64,000 nucleotides of DNA from Maritalea mobilis (GTDB lineage: Bacteria > Pseudomonadota > Alphaproteobacteria > Rhizobiales > Devosiaceae). Each line of letters opens with the position of its first letter. Position 1 is the stretch's first letter. Made by a program: the position numbers and the translations under genes. Below, piece after piece: positions 35,807 to 44,775 of the stretch. The stretch spans positions 62,001 through 126,000 of the forward strand of contig NZ_SNYR01000004.1 of NCBI RefSeq assembly GCF_004363175.1, in the 5' to 3' direction. Under the pieces are notes generated by a model. The model searched no databases and was not told where the DNA came from. It saw only the letters and a program-made list of their open reading frames with translations.

Positions 35807-36571
35807 ATGGCACGCCGTCTTGAGGAAGAAGATAACCACTGGCCGGGCTTTGTGGATGCGCTCTCCACGATTGTGATGGTGGTGACGTTTCTGCTGATTA
35901 TTCTGGGCATTGTGATTTTTGCTATTTCTCAGCAGATCGCAAAAACAGTGGTGACTGCAGAAGTTTCTGGCAAACCGCCCACCGAACAAATCGAAAATGA
36001 TGTTTTAGACGAGAACACACCTCAGGTCGCCGAAGTGAAGCCGGAGGGCGAGCCGGTGGAAAAACAACCCACCCCTGCTCCAAGCGATGTTGGCATTAAA
36101 GAGCCCCAGCAAAGCGATACGCTGACGCAAGCAGAAGCTGTTGAAACTCAAAATGAGCTGCAAATTCAATCGCGACGGGTGATTGAGGAGAAGCAAGTGG
36201 TGGTGGCCACTGAAGAGGAAGCTTCAAAAGAAACGCCCGATGAAGTCGTGGTCGAAAGTGCTGCACAAATTCTGACGGTTATATTCAAAGGCAAAGGCCT
36301 TGAAGTGACCGAGGATGCAGGCGCGGAAATTCAAACTTTCTTGGAAGAAAATCGCGACCAATTGCGGGGTGCAAAGCTAACCGCTTGGGGCTTTTACGAT
36401 CCTGCAGCTACTGCACAGTCGCAAGCCAAACGCAAAGCCTACTTCCGGGTGCTCTCTGTGCGCAACGTGTTGATCAATTCAGGATTTGAGGGAGAAAGCC
36501 TCACCATTAATGTGCGCCCTGCCCCAACCGCTGAGGAAATTGACCAAGTGCGGGTTTTCGTCGGTGAATAG
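35807..36571 (+). CDS. MotB/OmpA-like membrane protein linked to type I secretion
   Basis: 254 residues. A short cytoplasmic N-terminus leads into one membrane helix, WPGFVDALSTIVMVVTFLLI, with an Asp (residue 17) at the position of the proton-carrying Asp of MotB/TolR/ExbD. A Glu/Pro/Gln-rich linker (~50-140) follows. Residues ~150-250 resemble a degenerate OmpA-like peptidoglycan-binding domain (LTVIFKGKGLEVTEDAGAEI, then RVLSVRNVLINSGF). With the MotA-like protein it would form a pmf-driven stator or energiser. AGGAG precedes the ATG, 9 bases after the exporter stop. Related pairs exist in alphaproteobacteria away from secretion genes, so the link to export is inferred from position. Confidence 0.75.
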   Translation: MARRLEEEDNHWPGFVDALSTIVMVVTFLLIILGIVIFAISQQIAKTVVTAEVSGKPPTEQIENDVLDENTPQVAEVKPEGEPVEKQPTPAPSDVGIKEPQQSDTLTQAEAVETQNELQIQSRRVIEEKQVVVATEEEASKETPDEVVVESAAQILTVIFKGKGLEVTEDAGAEIQTFLEENRDQLRGAKLTAWGFYDPAATAQSQAKRKAYFRVLSVRNVLINSGFEGESLTINVRPAPTAEEIDQVRVFVGE

Positions 36572-36685
36572 TTCTTAAAACTGAATATCTAAATCCGAAC
36601 AATTAGTTGCAGTTTTTCTTAACCAAATCTGCATCTATCCCTGTCAGCCTTGGAACCAAAGCTTGCGTATTTTAGGTAATTTCGA

Positions 36686-38071
36686 ATGATCAAAACCATT
36701 CACACTCCGCTTATCCGTATGTCCGTCGTATTTGGCGTGCTGATGCTGCTGTCGGCTTGGCAATATGAGTTCATTATTACAGCGACTTCAGCCAATGTGA
36801 TGCTAAATGTCACGATTTTTGCGACATTTTTCTTTGGTGTGGCGCTTACCTATCGCAACATTCTTCGCCTCAAAAATGAGCAATTGGCCTATCTTGCCAT
36901 GCGCGAACATTATGAAGATTGCATGATCGAGAAACGCGGCAATGTGATGGATCCATTGTGGCGCCACTACCGCTGTAAAGAATTGGCTGCAGTTTACCAC
37001 AAGCCTGAAGTTCTTGGCCCTACCTACCAGCTCATCACCGAAGAATTGATGAGAAATAAGGACATTAATCTTTCGCCTGCCACCATGCAGACCCTGCTAG
37101 ATGCAATTGATGCGCGTTTGGCTGATCGGAAATCATTGACCCAATATGTTGCTGGCATTCTAGTGCTCCTTGGTCTGATTGGTACTTTCCTTGGTCTTAT
37201 GGTCACACTGGCATCTGTTGGCGAGATTTTGGCGGCGATCGATCTAACGGGTGGAGACCCATCAGCAGCCATTCAAAATCTAATGACAAAACTTCAAGTT
37301 CCACTCCAAGGCATGGCAACAGGTTTTAGCTCGTCTTTGTTTGGCTTGGTGACCTCGCTCGTATTGGGTCTGATGGTGCGTTTCTGCTCTATGGCGTTTT
37401 CTGAGTTTGTGCAGGATATTGAAGGCTGGATGTCCACCATTGTGGAGATTGATGCGGAAAGCAAAGTAAAAGCGGGCACCCCAGCGGCACAAGCAATGAT
37501 TGAAGAAAAACGTCTAAGCTTGATCATGCGGACAGCACGTCTCAGCGCAGCATCTAACACTCGCATTAACGAGAAGCTTTCACGCTTGACCGATGCGATT
37601 GAAGATTTGACCTTGGATACGCGTGAGCAGCGCCAAGCGCTTAATGCGCTTATTATGGTGCAAAAACAAACCAATGAATCTCACCGATTGTTGCATGGTG
37701 CTATGCACAAAACCATTGATGCGGTGCACTTCATTTCAGCCAATCAAAATATGAAAAATGAATTGGTTGAGACGGCTAACAGCTTATCACGACAGCTTGA
37801 ACTGCGCGATGAGGCCGTAACTGATCAGCTCAGAAACATTGATCTACAAATTGCCAGCCTCAACCGCAATCACGAGCAGGTGCTGAAGGTTGAGCATGAG
37901 ATTGATGCACTTGACCCATATGCATTGCTGAAGGACATCAAAGCAAGCCTAGCGGAAGGCGATATGGAAGGCGTGCGCCACCACATGGCAGAACATGAGG
38001 CGCCAGCGGCCCAAAAAAGCGAGTCTGAGCAGAAGCCAGAACACCGCAAAGCCACAAACGCAGCGCAATAG
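36686..38071 (+). CDS. MotA/TolQ/ExbB-like proton-channel protein with long helical tail
   Basis: 461 residues. Two membrane helices lie near the N-terminus (~12-29 and ~36-56). A cytoplasmic loop follows, then the MotA/ExbB core: LLGLIGTFLGLMVTL (~161-175) and GMATGFSSSLFGLVTSLVLG (~209-228). Residues ~265-430 are largely helical and charged (coiled-coil-like) and the end is a Glu/Gln/Lys-rich tail. Partnership with the upstream OmpA-like protein gives the two halves of a proton-driven stator. A gap of 114 bases separates them, and the PilZ gene follows after only 9 bases. Without FliG-, TonB- or TolA-like partners nearby, its mechanical target is unknown. Confidence 0.78.
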   Translation: MIKTIHTPLIRMSVVFGVLMLLSAWQYEFIITATSANVMLNVTIFATFFFGVALTYRNILRLKNEQLAYLAMREHYEDCMIEKRGNVMDPLWRHYRCKELAAVYHKPEVLGPTYQLITEELMRNKDINLSPATMQTLLDAIDARLADRKSLTQYVAGILVLLGLIGTFLGLMVTLASVGEILAAIDLTGGDPSAAIQNLMTKLQVPLQGMATGFSSSLFGLVTSLVLGLMVRFCSMAFSEFVQDIEGWMSTIVEIDAESKVKAGTPAAQAMIEEKRLSLIMRTARLSAASNTRINEKLSRLTDAIEDLTLDTREQRQALNALIMVQKQTNESHRLLHGAMHKTIDAVHFISANQNMKNELVETANSLSRQLELRDEAVTDQLRNIDLQIASLNRNHEQVLKVEHEIDALDPYALLKDIKASLAEGDMEGVRHHMAEHEAPAAQKSESEQKPEHRKATNAAQ

Positions 38072-38080
38072 GAGATCATG

Positions 38081-38491
38081 ATGAACAACCCTCATGCTCA
38101 TGAAATGCAGGCCAAGCCAGTCAATGAATTGGTCGCAAAGCAATCAGAAACGCTGCGGCGACGTATCGATAAAGACCAAGAGAAAAACGCTCACAAGCGA
38201 AAATTTCAGCGGCACCCTACATTCGCTGTGGCAACGTTGATGCTGCTAGACAATTCGCACATTTTTGATGGTGTGGTAACTGAAGTATCATCTGGTGGCG
38301 TGAAGTTCCGTCCAGCCTCATCATTCCTGCAAGAGCGGAATGGAGACCGTGTTGCCGTCAAGATTGATGAAATTCAATCAAGTGGCGTGATCCGTGCTTC
38401 TCGGGCAGACGGATACGGCATTCAGCTTTTGGATAAGCTGTCACCAGAAGAGATGGACCATATTTTGCAAAATTATGGCGTAAAAACCTAG
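38081..38491 (+). CDS. PilZ-domain protein (putative cyclic-di-GMP receptor)
   Basis: About 136 residues. After a charged helical N-terminus, residues ~40-110 carry RKFQR (the RxxxR motif) followed by TEVSSGGVKF, corresponding to [D/N]xSxxG with Glu at the first position. This is the cyclic-di-GMP site of PilZ domains, so binding is plausible but one motif residue is non-canonical. AGGAG is 6 bases before the ATG at 38081 (another ATG at 38078 is too close). It ends the run exporter, OmpA-like, ExbB-like, PilZ. It may tie secretion or surface display of the RTX protein to cyclic-di-GMP, as YcgR does for the flagellar stator (inference). Confidence 0.8.
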   Translation: MNNPHAHEMQAKPVNELVAKQSETLRRRIDKDQEKNAHKRKFQRHPTFAVATLMLLDNSHIFDGVVTEVSSGGVKFRPASSFLQERNGDRVAVKIDEIQSSGVIRASRADGYGIQLLDKLSPEEMDHILQNYGVKT

Positions 38492-38521
38492 ATTTATCGC
38501 TGCCCATTTCAACTTTTAATA

Positions 38522-38550
38522 ACGGGCGGCTCAACAATGAACGCGCCCGT
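38522..38550. terminator. Possible hairpin between convergent pilZ and usp genes
   Basis: ACGGGCG (38522-38528) pairs with CGCCCGT (38544-38550) across a 15-base loop. It sits in the short gap between two convergent stops. There is no strong T-run, so termination is only suggested. Confidence 0.4.
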
Positions 38551-38563
38551 CATATTTGAACAT

Positions 38564-39424
38564 TTAATGCACCAACATAATCGCGATTTTGCAGGCCCGG
38601 ATCATTTCCATGGTGGTGGAGCCGATGAAGAGCGAGCGCAGGCGTGAGTGGCTGAAAGCCCCCATCACCAGCAATTGATATTCCTGATTATTGGCGAGGT
38701 CGGCCAGTGCCTTATCCGCATCGCCGGAAAGTACTTGCTGTTCTGTGGTCAAGCCCGCCGCTTGCAGCTTTTGCGTTGCGGTGTCGAGCGCGGCCTGCAC
38801 CTTGTCAGAAGGTTTGCCCACATAAGCCAGCGTGACATCAAGACCCTGATAGAGGGGCGATGTCGCCACCAATTCAACAGCTTTGAGCGACGAAGCGCCG
38901 CCGTCAAATGCCACCAACACTTTCTTCACCGGGGTGAAAGAGCGGTTGGCCACAAATACTGGCTTATGGCTGGCGCGGATAACGCGCTCAAGGTTGGAAC
39001 CCAAATGGCCGGTGGCCAATTTGTGTGCTTCGCCACGTTTGCCCACCACGATCACATCGCCGGTTTCTTCCTTGGCCGCGATGGTTTCCACCAGATCGCC
39101 TTGGCGCAATCGGGTTTGCACCTCAATGTCGCCATCGCCCTGAATGATGGTCTTTGCATCTTCCAAAATGGCACGGCCATGCTCTTGTGCAAGCTTTGAA
39201 CGCTCCATATCCAACGCACTCAATTTGTCGAGCAATTGGGTGCGCGCACCAAGCACAATGGCACCGCTTAGATCATCACTATCGGCCGCATTGCGGCGGC
39301 CCATAATGTGATAGACCTTCACTTTAGATTGGGTGCGTTGCGCCATCCAGGCGGCGTAATGGCAGACGCTTTCTGAGTAAGCAGATCCGTCAACCAAGGC
39401 TAAAATCGTTTGGCTTTGCATCAT
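38564..39424 (-). CDS. Tandem universal stress protein (two Usp domains)
   Basis: 286 residues with two UspA folds, ~1-145 and ~150-286. The first starts TILALVDGSAYSESV and contains VVGKRGEAHKLATGHLGSNLERVIRASHKPV. The second begins KKVLVAFDGGASSLKAV and ends with LVMGAFSHSRLRSLFIGSTTMEMIRA. The G-x2-G-x9-G-[S/T] nucleotide motif is recognisable in both. A cytoplasmic nucleotide-binding stress modulator is expected. It lies 9 bases downstream of a SulP transporter gene, an arrangement seen often, so the Usp may regulate that transporter. Confidence 0.92.
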   Translation of the reverse strand: MMQSQTILALVDGSAYSESVCHYAAWMAQRTQSKVKVYHIMGRRNAADSDDLSGAIVLGARTQLLDKLSALDMERSKLAQEHGRAILEDAKTIIQGDGDIEVQTRLRQGDLVETIAAKEETGDVIVVGKRGEAHKLATGHLGSNLERVIRASHKPVFVANRSFTPVKKVLVAFDGGASSLKAVELVATSPLYQGLDVTLAYVGKPSDKVQAALDTATQKLQAAGLTTEQQVLSGDADKALADLANNQEYQLLVMGAFSHSRLRSLFIGSTTMEMIRACKIAIMLVH

Positions 39425-39433
39425 TACGCTCCT

Positions 39434-40924
39434 TTAATGGCCCATCAATTTATCAAGGGCGCCGGGTTTGTCGTGAATGGCGAGCTTGTCGACAATGGTT
39501 TCAGAGGCTTTGTTCAGCCCCACAATGTCCACTTCTGCCCCGTCACGACGGAACTTTAGCACCGCCATGTCCAATGCGGCCACAGACGAAATGTCCCAGA
39601 TATGGGCACGGCTCACATCAATGGTGACCTTTTCAGGTGCTTCTTTGAAGTCAAAGCTTTTCATAAAGTCTTCGCTCGATGCAAAGAACAACTGGCCTTC
39701 AACAACATAAGTCCGGTGGCTGCCATCTTCGTTGATCTCTGTGCGCACGCGGAACAATTGAGAAATTTTCCACGCAAAGAAAATGCCAGAGAGCAGCACG
39801 CCCACCAGCACGCCAATGGCGAGATTGTGGGTGTAGATCACGAAAAACACCGTGGCCACCATCACGATGGACGATGATTTGGGATGCTCTTTCAAATTCT
39901 TGATGGAGGACCAAGAAAAAGTCCCGATCGAGACCATGATCATGATCGCCACAAGCGCAGCCATAGGAATGATGGATACGATATCATCAAGGATCACCAC
40001 CATGATCAACAACACAGTGCCAGCAATAAAGGCAGATAAGCGCCCGCGGCCACCCGATTTCACGTTGATGATGGATTGGCCAATCATGGCACAGCCTGCC
40101 ATGCCGCCAATAAAGCCAGTGGCCGTGTTGGCGATGCCCTGGCCAATACATTCCTGATTGCGATCTGAATTGGTGTCGGTCAAATCATCCACGATTTGCT
40201 GGGTCATCAAGCTTTCCAGCAACCCCACAACAGCAACGCCCAAAGAATATGGGAAAACAATCTGCAAGGTTTCAAAATTCAACGGAATGTTCGGGATCAA
40301 AAATACAGGTAGCGTATCGGGCAACTCGCCCATATCGCCTACGGTGCGCACGTCAAGGCCCAGCACCACGGTCAAAATGGTCAAGATGATGATGGTGACC
40401 AATGGAGATGGCACCGCTTTGGTGAGGCGGGGGAATAGATAAATAATCGCCAAGCCCAGCGCGACCAAGCCATAAGTCAATGGCGGCACCTTGCTTGGGT
40501 CCAGCTCCGGCAATTGCGCCATGAAAATCAAGATGGCCAGCGCGTTCACAAATCCGGTCATTACCGATTTGGACACAAAGCGCATCACATAACCGAGGCG
40601 CAAAAAGCCGGCTGCAATTTGTAGCAAACCAGCCAACACAGTGGCGGCAAGCAAATATTGCAAACCATGGTCTTTCACCAGGGTCACCATCAACACGGCG
40701 GTGGCCGCGGTCGCGGCAGAGATCATGCCGGGGCGACCACCCACAAAAGCGATGATCACCGCAATGGAGAAACTGGCGTAAAGACCGACCTTTGGGTCAA
40801 CACCTGCGATAATGGAAAAGGCAATAGCTTCAGGAATAAGGGCAAGGGCCACCACAATACCTGAAAGGAGATCGCCACGAATGTTGCCGAACCATTGCTG
40901 GCGATATTGAGAGAGAGTCAACAT
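39434..40924 (-). CDS. SulP-family anion transporter with STAS domain
   Basis: 496 residues. About twelve membrane segments start with the SulP signature region ([21 protein letters not shown]). The conserved core [26 protein letters not shown] follows, and the C-terminal ~100 residues are a STAS domain ([27 protein letters not shown]). SulP proteins carry sulfate, bicarbonate or dicarboxylates; sequence style is BicA-like, but the ion is not decidable. It is co-directional with the Usp gene just downstream. The 196 bases upstream (40925-41120) hold no gene. Confidence 0.92.
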   Translation of the reverse strand: MLTLSQYRQQWFGNIRGDLLSGIVVALALIPEAIAFSIIAGVDPKVGLYASFSIAVIIAFVGGRPGMISAATAATAVLMVTLVKDHGLQYLLAATVLAGLLQIAAGFLRLGYVMRFVSKSVMTGFVNALAILIFMAQLPELDPSKVPPLTYGLVALGLAIIYLFPRLTKAVPSPLVTIIILTILTVVLGLDVRTVGDMGELPDTLPVFLIPNIPLNFETLQIVFPYSLGVAVVGLLESLMTQQIVDDLTDTNSDRNQECIGQGIANTATGFIGGMAGCAMIGQSIINVKSGGRGRLSAFIAGTVLLIMVVILDDIVSIIPMAALVAIMIMVSIGTFSWSSIKNLKEHPKSSSIVMVATVFFVIYTHNLAIGVLVGVLLSGIFFAWKISQLFRVRTEINEDGSHRTYVVEGQLFFASSEDFMKSFDFKEAPEKVTIDVSRAHIWDISSVAALDMAVLKFRRDGAEVDIVGLNKASETIVDKLAIHDKPGALDKLMGH

Positions 40925-41120
40925 AATGATTTTGTACCCATAAGCGTTGTGCTTATTTGTGTTTGGAGTTCTTTATTCTGATTATCCAGCGGATCGGCGG
41001 CTGGAAGAGCCACCCTGGCATCTCACCAAGGTCCAAATGGTTGCGCTCGTTATATTGGTTTGAAGCTAATCGTCAATCCATTGCCGGATTTATCTGACCT
41101 AGATTTCAAAAATATGTCGC

Positions 41121-41900
41121 TTAAACCGCGATCAATTTTGTGCCTTGGTCGGCGCAGCGTTTCATGGCGGTTGGCGACAAGGTGCCAGTGTGCACCACAA
41201 TATCATAGTCCGCTAAGTGTCCGTCGCAGCAGGTGGCGGCGCGGCCGATTTTTGTGCTGTCCAACACCAGAATGCGCTGTTTGGCACAATTGGCGATGGC
41301 GTGGCGCGCGCGCACTTCATCCTGATTAAAGTCGAGTATGGCACCATCTTCCGCCAGGCCGCCAATGCTGAAAATGGCAATGTCGACAGTATATTTCGCA
41401 AAAAACTCAATTGCTTCCGCGCCGATAAAATCCAAATCGCGCAACCGCACTTTGCCGCCAGCCATGGTGATGGTGACGGATGGGTTTGCCCGCAGGGCCA
41501 AAACAGCATGGATATTGTTGGTGGCCACAAACAGATTTTGTTTGTTGATCAGGGCGCGGGCCACCTCTTCGGCGGTGGTACCGGTGCCAATGGCAAGACT
41601 TGCGCCTTCAGGCACAAGTTCAGCCACTTTCGCAGCGATCCGGCATTTATCATCTTGCGCTAAGCTAGTGCGGGGCAAATAGCCGATATTTTCTGCCGGG
41701 GTGCTGAGGCTGGCATTGCCGTGGCGGCGTTTGATCAGTTGCAACTCGTCAAGCTCACGCAAATCCGTGCGTACCGTTTGCACGGTGACGTTTAAAAAAT
41801 CGGCCAGTTGCCCGGCAGACAGTTCGCCATAGCGTGACAAAAGGTCGACAATTTGGTCTCGCCGTCGGGCTTTTTCCTGCGCGCGCACTTTTGATCTCAT
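41121..41900 (-). CDS. DeoR/GlpR-family transcriptional repressor
   Basis: About 259 residues. The N-terminal DeoR HTH is clear (RRRDQIVDLLSRYGELSAGQLADFLNVTVQTVRTDLRELDELQLIKRRHG). The sugar-phosphate sensing domain includes IGTGTTAEEVARAL, GGKVRLRDLDFIGAEAIEF and the C-terminal KIG region. DeoR-family effectors are usually phosphorylated sugars. An upstream TTG (41918) would extend the frame across a palindromic operator, so the ATG at 41900, directly after that operator, is chosen. It is divergent from an AfuABC-like operon that it most likely controls. Confidence 0.92.
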   Translation of the reverse strand: MRSKVRAQEKARRRDQIVDLLSRYGELSAGQLADFLNVTVQTVRTDLRELDELQLIKRRHGNASLSTPAENIGYLPRTSLAQDDKCRIAAKVAELVPEGASLAIGTGTTAEEVARALINKQNLFVATNNIHAVLALRANPSVTITMAGGKVRLRDLDFIGAEAIEFFAKYTVDIAIFSIGGLAEDGAILDFNQDEVRARHAIANCAKQRILVLDSTKIGRAATCCDGHLADYDIVVHTGTLSPTAMKRCADQGTKLIAV

Positions 41901-41901
41901 A

Positions 41902-41915
41902 TTTTCGTTCGAAAA
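41902..41915. promoter_or_regulatory. DeoR/GlpR-type operator, copy 1
   Basis: TTTTCGTTCGAAAA, a perfect palindrome around TT resembling GlpR-type sites (TTTCG...CGAAA). It abuts the start of the deoR gene and so suits autorepression. Confidence 0.65.
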
Positions 41916-41999
41916 CAAGTTTGGTCAGTTCAAAGGTAAATCCAGCGTCATATGAGCGCAACCATAAAATTATTCCTTTGAGAAAATAAAGAAATCAAA

Positions 42000-42021
42000 C
42001 TGTCATTTAGCTGTCATTTAG
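42000..42021 (+). repeat. Tandem 11-bp direct repeat CTGTCATTTAG x2
   Basis: Two identical 11-bp units head to tail, one helical turn apart, lying between the two DeoR-type operators. They could be a site for a second regulator or contain promoter elements. Confidence 0.5.
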
Positions 42022-42065
42022 CGTGGGTAAAGCCATGTGCGTCGTCTTCGAACACCGCCTCTAAT

Positions 42066-42077
42066 TTTCGTTCGAAA
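42066..42077. promoter_or_regulatory. DeoR/GlpR-type operator, copy 2
   Basis: TTTCGTTCGAAA, preceded by T, the same word as the copy at 41902. It lies 21 bases before the binding-protein start. The ~163-bp separation of the two copies would permit looping. Confidence 0.65.
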
Positions 42078-42097
42078 GTTAAAAACTGGAGATTATG

Positions 42098-43069
42098 ATG
42101 AAAACCTTCCTATATGCAGCCTCTTTTGCGCTTGTGGCCCCAATGGTCGCTCAGGCAGAAACTCTCACCCTTTACACATCGCAGCCAAATGCTGATGCAC
42201 AGCAAACTGTTGATGCGTTTAAAGCGGCACATCCCGGCATCGAAGTTGAGTGGGTGCGCGATGGCACCACCAAATTGATGGCGCGCCTTTATGCTGAAAT
42301 TGAAGCGGGTAACCCACAGCCAGACGTTTTGTTGATTGCGGACACAGTAACCCTTGAGGGCATGGCGCAAGAAGGCTTGTTGCAGGCTTATCAATCAAGC
42401 GAAGCGGCCGCCTATGACGAAGCGTTGTTTAGCGCTGGTGGCTATTATTATTCCACCAAACTGATCACCACAGGCATCGTATACAATACGGGCGCTGACA
42501 AAGTGCCAACCGCTTGGGCCGATTTGGCGGCTGACGATATGAAGGGTTTGGTGGCGATGCCATCACCGCTTTATTCAGGTGCGGCATTGATCCATTTGGC
42601 CGCGCTCACAGCCAATGAAGAACTGGGTTGGGATTATTACGAAAAGTTGGCGGCCAATGAAGCCCGTGCAGAAGGCGGCAATGGTGGCACATTTAAAGCT
42701 GTTGCCTCTGGCGAAAAGCCATATGGCGTGGTTGTCGACTTTTTGGCCATCCGCAACAAGGCAGACGGTTCACCAGTGGATTTCGTATTCCCTGAAGAAG
42801 GCGTAACCTATGTAACAGAGCCAGTGGCTATTTTGGAAAGCGCCAAAAATGTGGATGCGGCGCAAAAGTTCGTCGACTTTGTGTTGAGCCAAGAAGGCCA
42901 AGAATTGGTGCTGGATATGGGTTACATCCCTGCCCGCAACGACATGGCTGTGCCTGCTGGTTTCCCAAGCCGTGACGAGATCAAATTGATGGCATTTGAT
43001 CCAGCCGACGCATTGAAAAATGCGGAGAGCAACAAAGAAAAATTCGCAGAAACTTTCGGTGTGAAATGA
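42098..43069 (+). CDS. AfuA/FbpA-like ABC transporter substrate-binding protein
   Basis: 323 residues. A signal peptide ending near VAQA precedes ETLTLYTSQPNADAQQTVDAF, the opening of the FbpA/AfuA class of periplasmic binding proteins. ATG at 42098 has GGAG at 6 bases; the adjacent ATG at 42095 is less well spaced. The family is usually labelled iron(III)-binding, but AfuA members bind sugar phosphates, and I see no clear pair of adjacent Tyr iron ligands. With phosphatase genes downstream and a DeoR repressor, an organophosphate ligand is more likely (inference). Its stop overlaps the permease start as ATGA. Confidence 0.85.
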   Translation: MKTFLYAASFALVAPMVAQAETLTLYTSQPNADAQQTVDAFKAAHPGIEVEWVRDGTTKLMARLYAEIEAGNPQPDVLLIADTVTLEGMAQEGLLQAYQSSEAAAYDEALFSAGGYYYSTKLITTGIVYNTGADKVPTAWADLAADDMKGLVAMPSPLYSGAALIHLAALTANEELGWDYYEKLAANEARAEGGNGGTFKAVASGEKPYGVVVDFLAIRNKADGSPVDFVFPEEGVTYVTEPVAILESAKNVDAAQKFVDFVLSQEGQELVLDMGYIPARNDMAVPAGFPSRDEIKLMAFDPADALKNAESNKEKFAETFGVK

Positions 43070-44775
43070 CCGCAATTTTTGCGTCACATACAAAGGGTAG
43101 CCGGTTCGAGGATCGGCTGCTCCCTCTTGTTTTACTGCCCCTAATTCTGTTGATCCTTGCGCCGGTCGCCCGGCTGCTGCTGGAGGCGTTTGATGGCCCA
43201 TCTGGTTGGGGGCTGTCTCACTTCGCCAAAATTTTCGCAGCGGAAAGCACGCAAACGGCTTTGTGGCATTCCTTGTTCACGGCTGGTGTGGGCACATTGA
43301 TTTCTATCGTTTTGGGCAGCCTTTTTGCCTTCGTGGTGGCGCTCACCGATTTGCGCGGTAAAGCAGCATTGGTGTTTTGCTTGATGATCCCCATGATGAT
43401 CCCGCCGCAGATCACCGCGCTGGCCTGGACGCAAATGATGGGCCCTTCTTCTGTTTTATTAAAAAGCGTTGGCCTTGCGCCGCCCTTGGGCGCGCCGCAG
43501 CCGCTTTATTCTGACTGGGGCATCGCCCTTTTGTTGGGCATCCAACATACCTCGATTATTTTCCTCACCCTGCGCGCTGGCTTGCGGATGATCCCGGCTG
43601 AAGCCGTTGAAGCGGCGCGCATTTCTGGCGCAAAAGGTTTGCGCGTTTGGTGGCAAATTATTGTGCCACTAAGCCTACCCAGCTTGGCGGCTGGCACGGC
43701 AATGGCCTTCGTCACCGCTTTGGGCAATTTTGGTATTCCCGCCATGCTGGGCATCCCGGCACGCTATTCCACATTGCCCACATTGATCTATCAACGCTTG
43801 GCAGGTCTCGGCCCTTCCGTTCTTTCCGAAGTGGCGGTTTTGGCTGTGATTATCGGCGCAATCGCTCTCGTTGGCGTTTTGGCCCACAAATTGCTGTTGA
43901 AGCGGAAAGCCTACGGCTTGGTCGGCACCTCCTCGCGCCCTTTGTCTATTTCCCTTGGCAAATGGCGCTTCCTCACCGAGTTGGGCCTATGGTTGATCAT
44001 TTTTTGCATTTTGGTTTTACCGCTGATTGCATTGGTGATGACCTCTTTGGTGCCTGCTTATGGTGTGCCGCTTACGCTGGAGACATTGAGCTTTAAGGGC
44101 TGGCACGAAGCGTTGTTCCGTCAGCCCGTCACCATGCGCGCTTTCAGCAACTCATTTATGCTGGCTGCGGGGGCTGCCATTGTGTTGATGACGTTGTGTT
44201 TGCCACTAGCATGGATGATGCAGCGGCGGCCTTCGCAATTGACGCGTTTTATCGATTCAATTGTGGATCTGCCTTATGCCTTGCCCGGTGTTGTGCTGGC
44301 CATCGCCTGCATCCTCACCTTCATCAATCTGCCCTTCACCGACTGGAGTCTATACGGCACCATTTGGATCATCTTTATCGCCTATTTGGCGCGGTTTATG
44401 ACCGTGATGTTGCGGCCCATTCAATCCAGCCTGTCGCAGCTTGATCCCACCATGGAAGAAGCAGCGCAAGCGGTGGGGGCAAGGCTGTTTAAGCGGTTGC
44501 GCACTGTGTTGCTGCCTTTGGTGGCGCCGAGTGCGGCGGCAGGGGCAATCCTTGTGTTTCTAACTGCCTTTAATGAGCTCACTGTGTCGGCGCTTTTATG
44601 GTCCTCCGGCACTGAAACGCTCGGCGTGGTGATTTTTAATTTGGACGATAGTGGCGAAACCGTCATGGCCTCTGCTGTTTCAGTGGCCGTGGTGGCGGTG
44701 GTGATCGCGCTGATGGGGGGCATTCAATTGCTGGCCCAAAGACTGCCTAAAGGAGTTGTGCCATGGCAGAATTAA
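43066..44775 (+). CDS. Fused ABC permease of the FbpB/AfuB type
   Basis: 569 residues with about twelve membrane segments in two homologous halves. Each half has an EAA loop for contact with the ATPase: EAARISGAKGLRVWWQIIVP (~185-205) and EAAQAVGARLFKRLRTVLLP (~465-485). This is the single-chain permease architecture of iron(III)/sugar-phosphate importers. It overlaps the binding-protein gene by 4 bases and the ATPase gene by 13, so the three form one operon. Confidence 0.93.
   Translation: MTAIFASHTKGSRFEDRLLPLVLLPLILLILAPVARLLLEAFDGPSGWGLSHFAKIFAAESTQTALWHSLFTAGVGTLISIVLGSLFAFVVALTDLRGKAALVFCLMIPMMIPPQITALAWTQMMGPSSVLLKSVGLAPPLGAPQPLYSDWGIALLLGIQHTSIIFLTLRAGLRMIPAEAVEAARISGAKGLRVWWQIIVPLSLPSLAAGTAMAFVTALGNFGIPAMLGIPARYSTLPTLIYQRLAGLGPSVLSEVAVLAVIIGAIALVGVLAHKLLLKRKAYGLVGTSSRPLSISLGKWRFLTELGLWLIIFCILVLPLIALVMTSLVPAYGVPLTLETLSFKGWHEALFRQPVTMRAFSNSFMLAAGAAIVLMTLCLPLAWMMQRRPSQLTRFIDSIVDLPYALPGVVLAIACILTFINLPFTDWSLYGTIWIIFIAYLARFMTVMLRPIQSSLSQLDPTMEEAAQAVGARLFKRLRTVLLPLVAPSAAAGAILVFLTAFNELTVSALLWSSGTETLGVVIFNLDDSGETVMASAVSVAVVAVVIALMGGIQLLAQRLPKGVVPWQN

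Noticed and set aside
35807-38071. Zorya-type anti-phage system (ZorA/ZorB)
   Set aside because: The MotA-like protein with helical tail and MotB/OmpA-like protein resemble ZorAB, but there is no ZorC, ZorD or ZorE gene. The neighbours are secretion and PilZ genes.
41901-41918. Upstream TTG start for the DeoR repressor
   Set aside because: It would place the palindromic operator inside the coding sequence and has no ribosome site. The ATG at 41900 is preferred.
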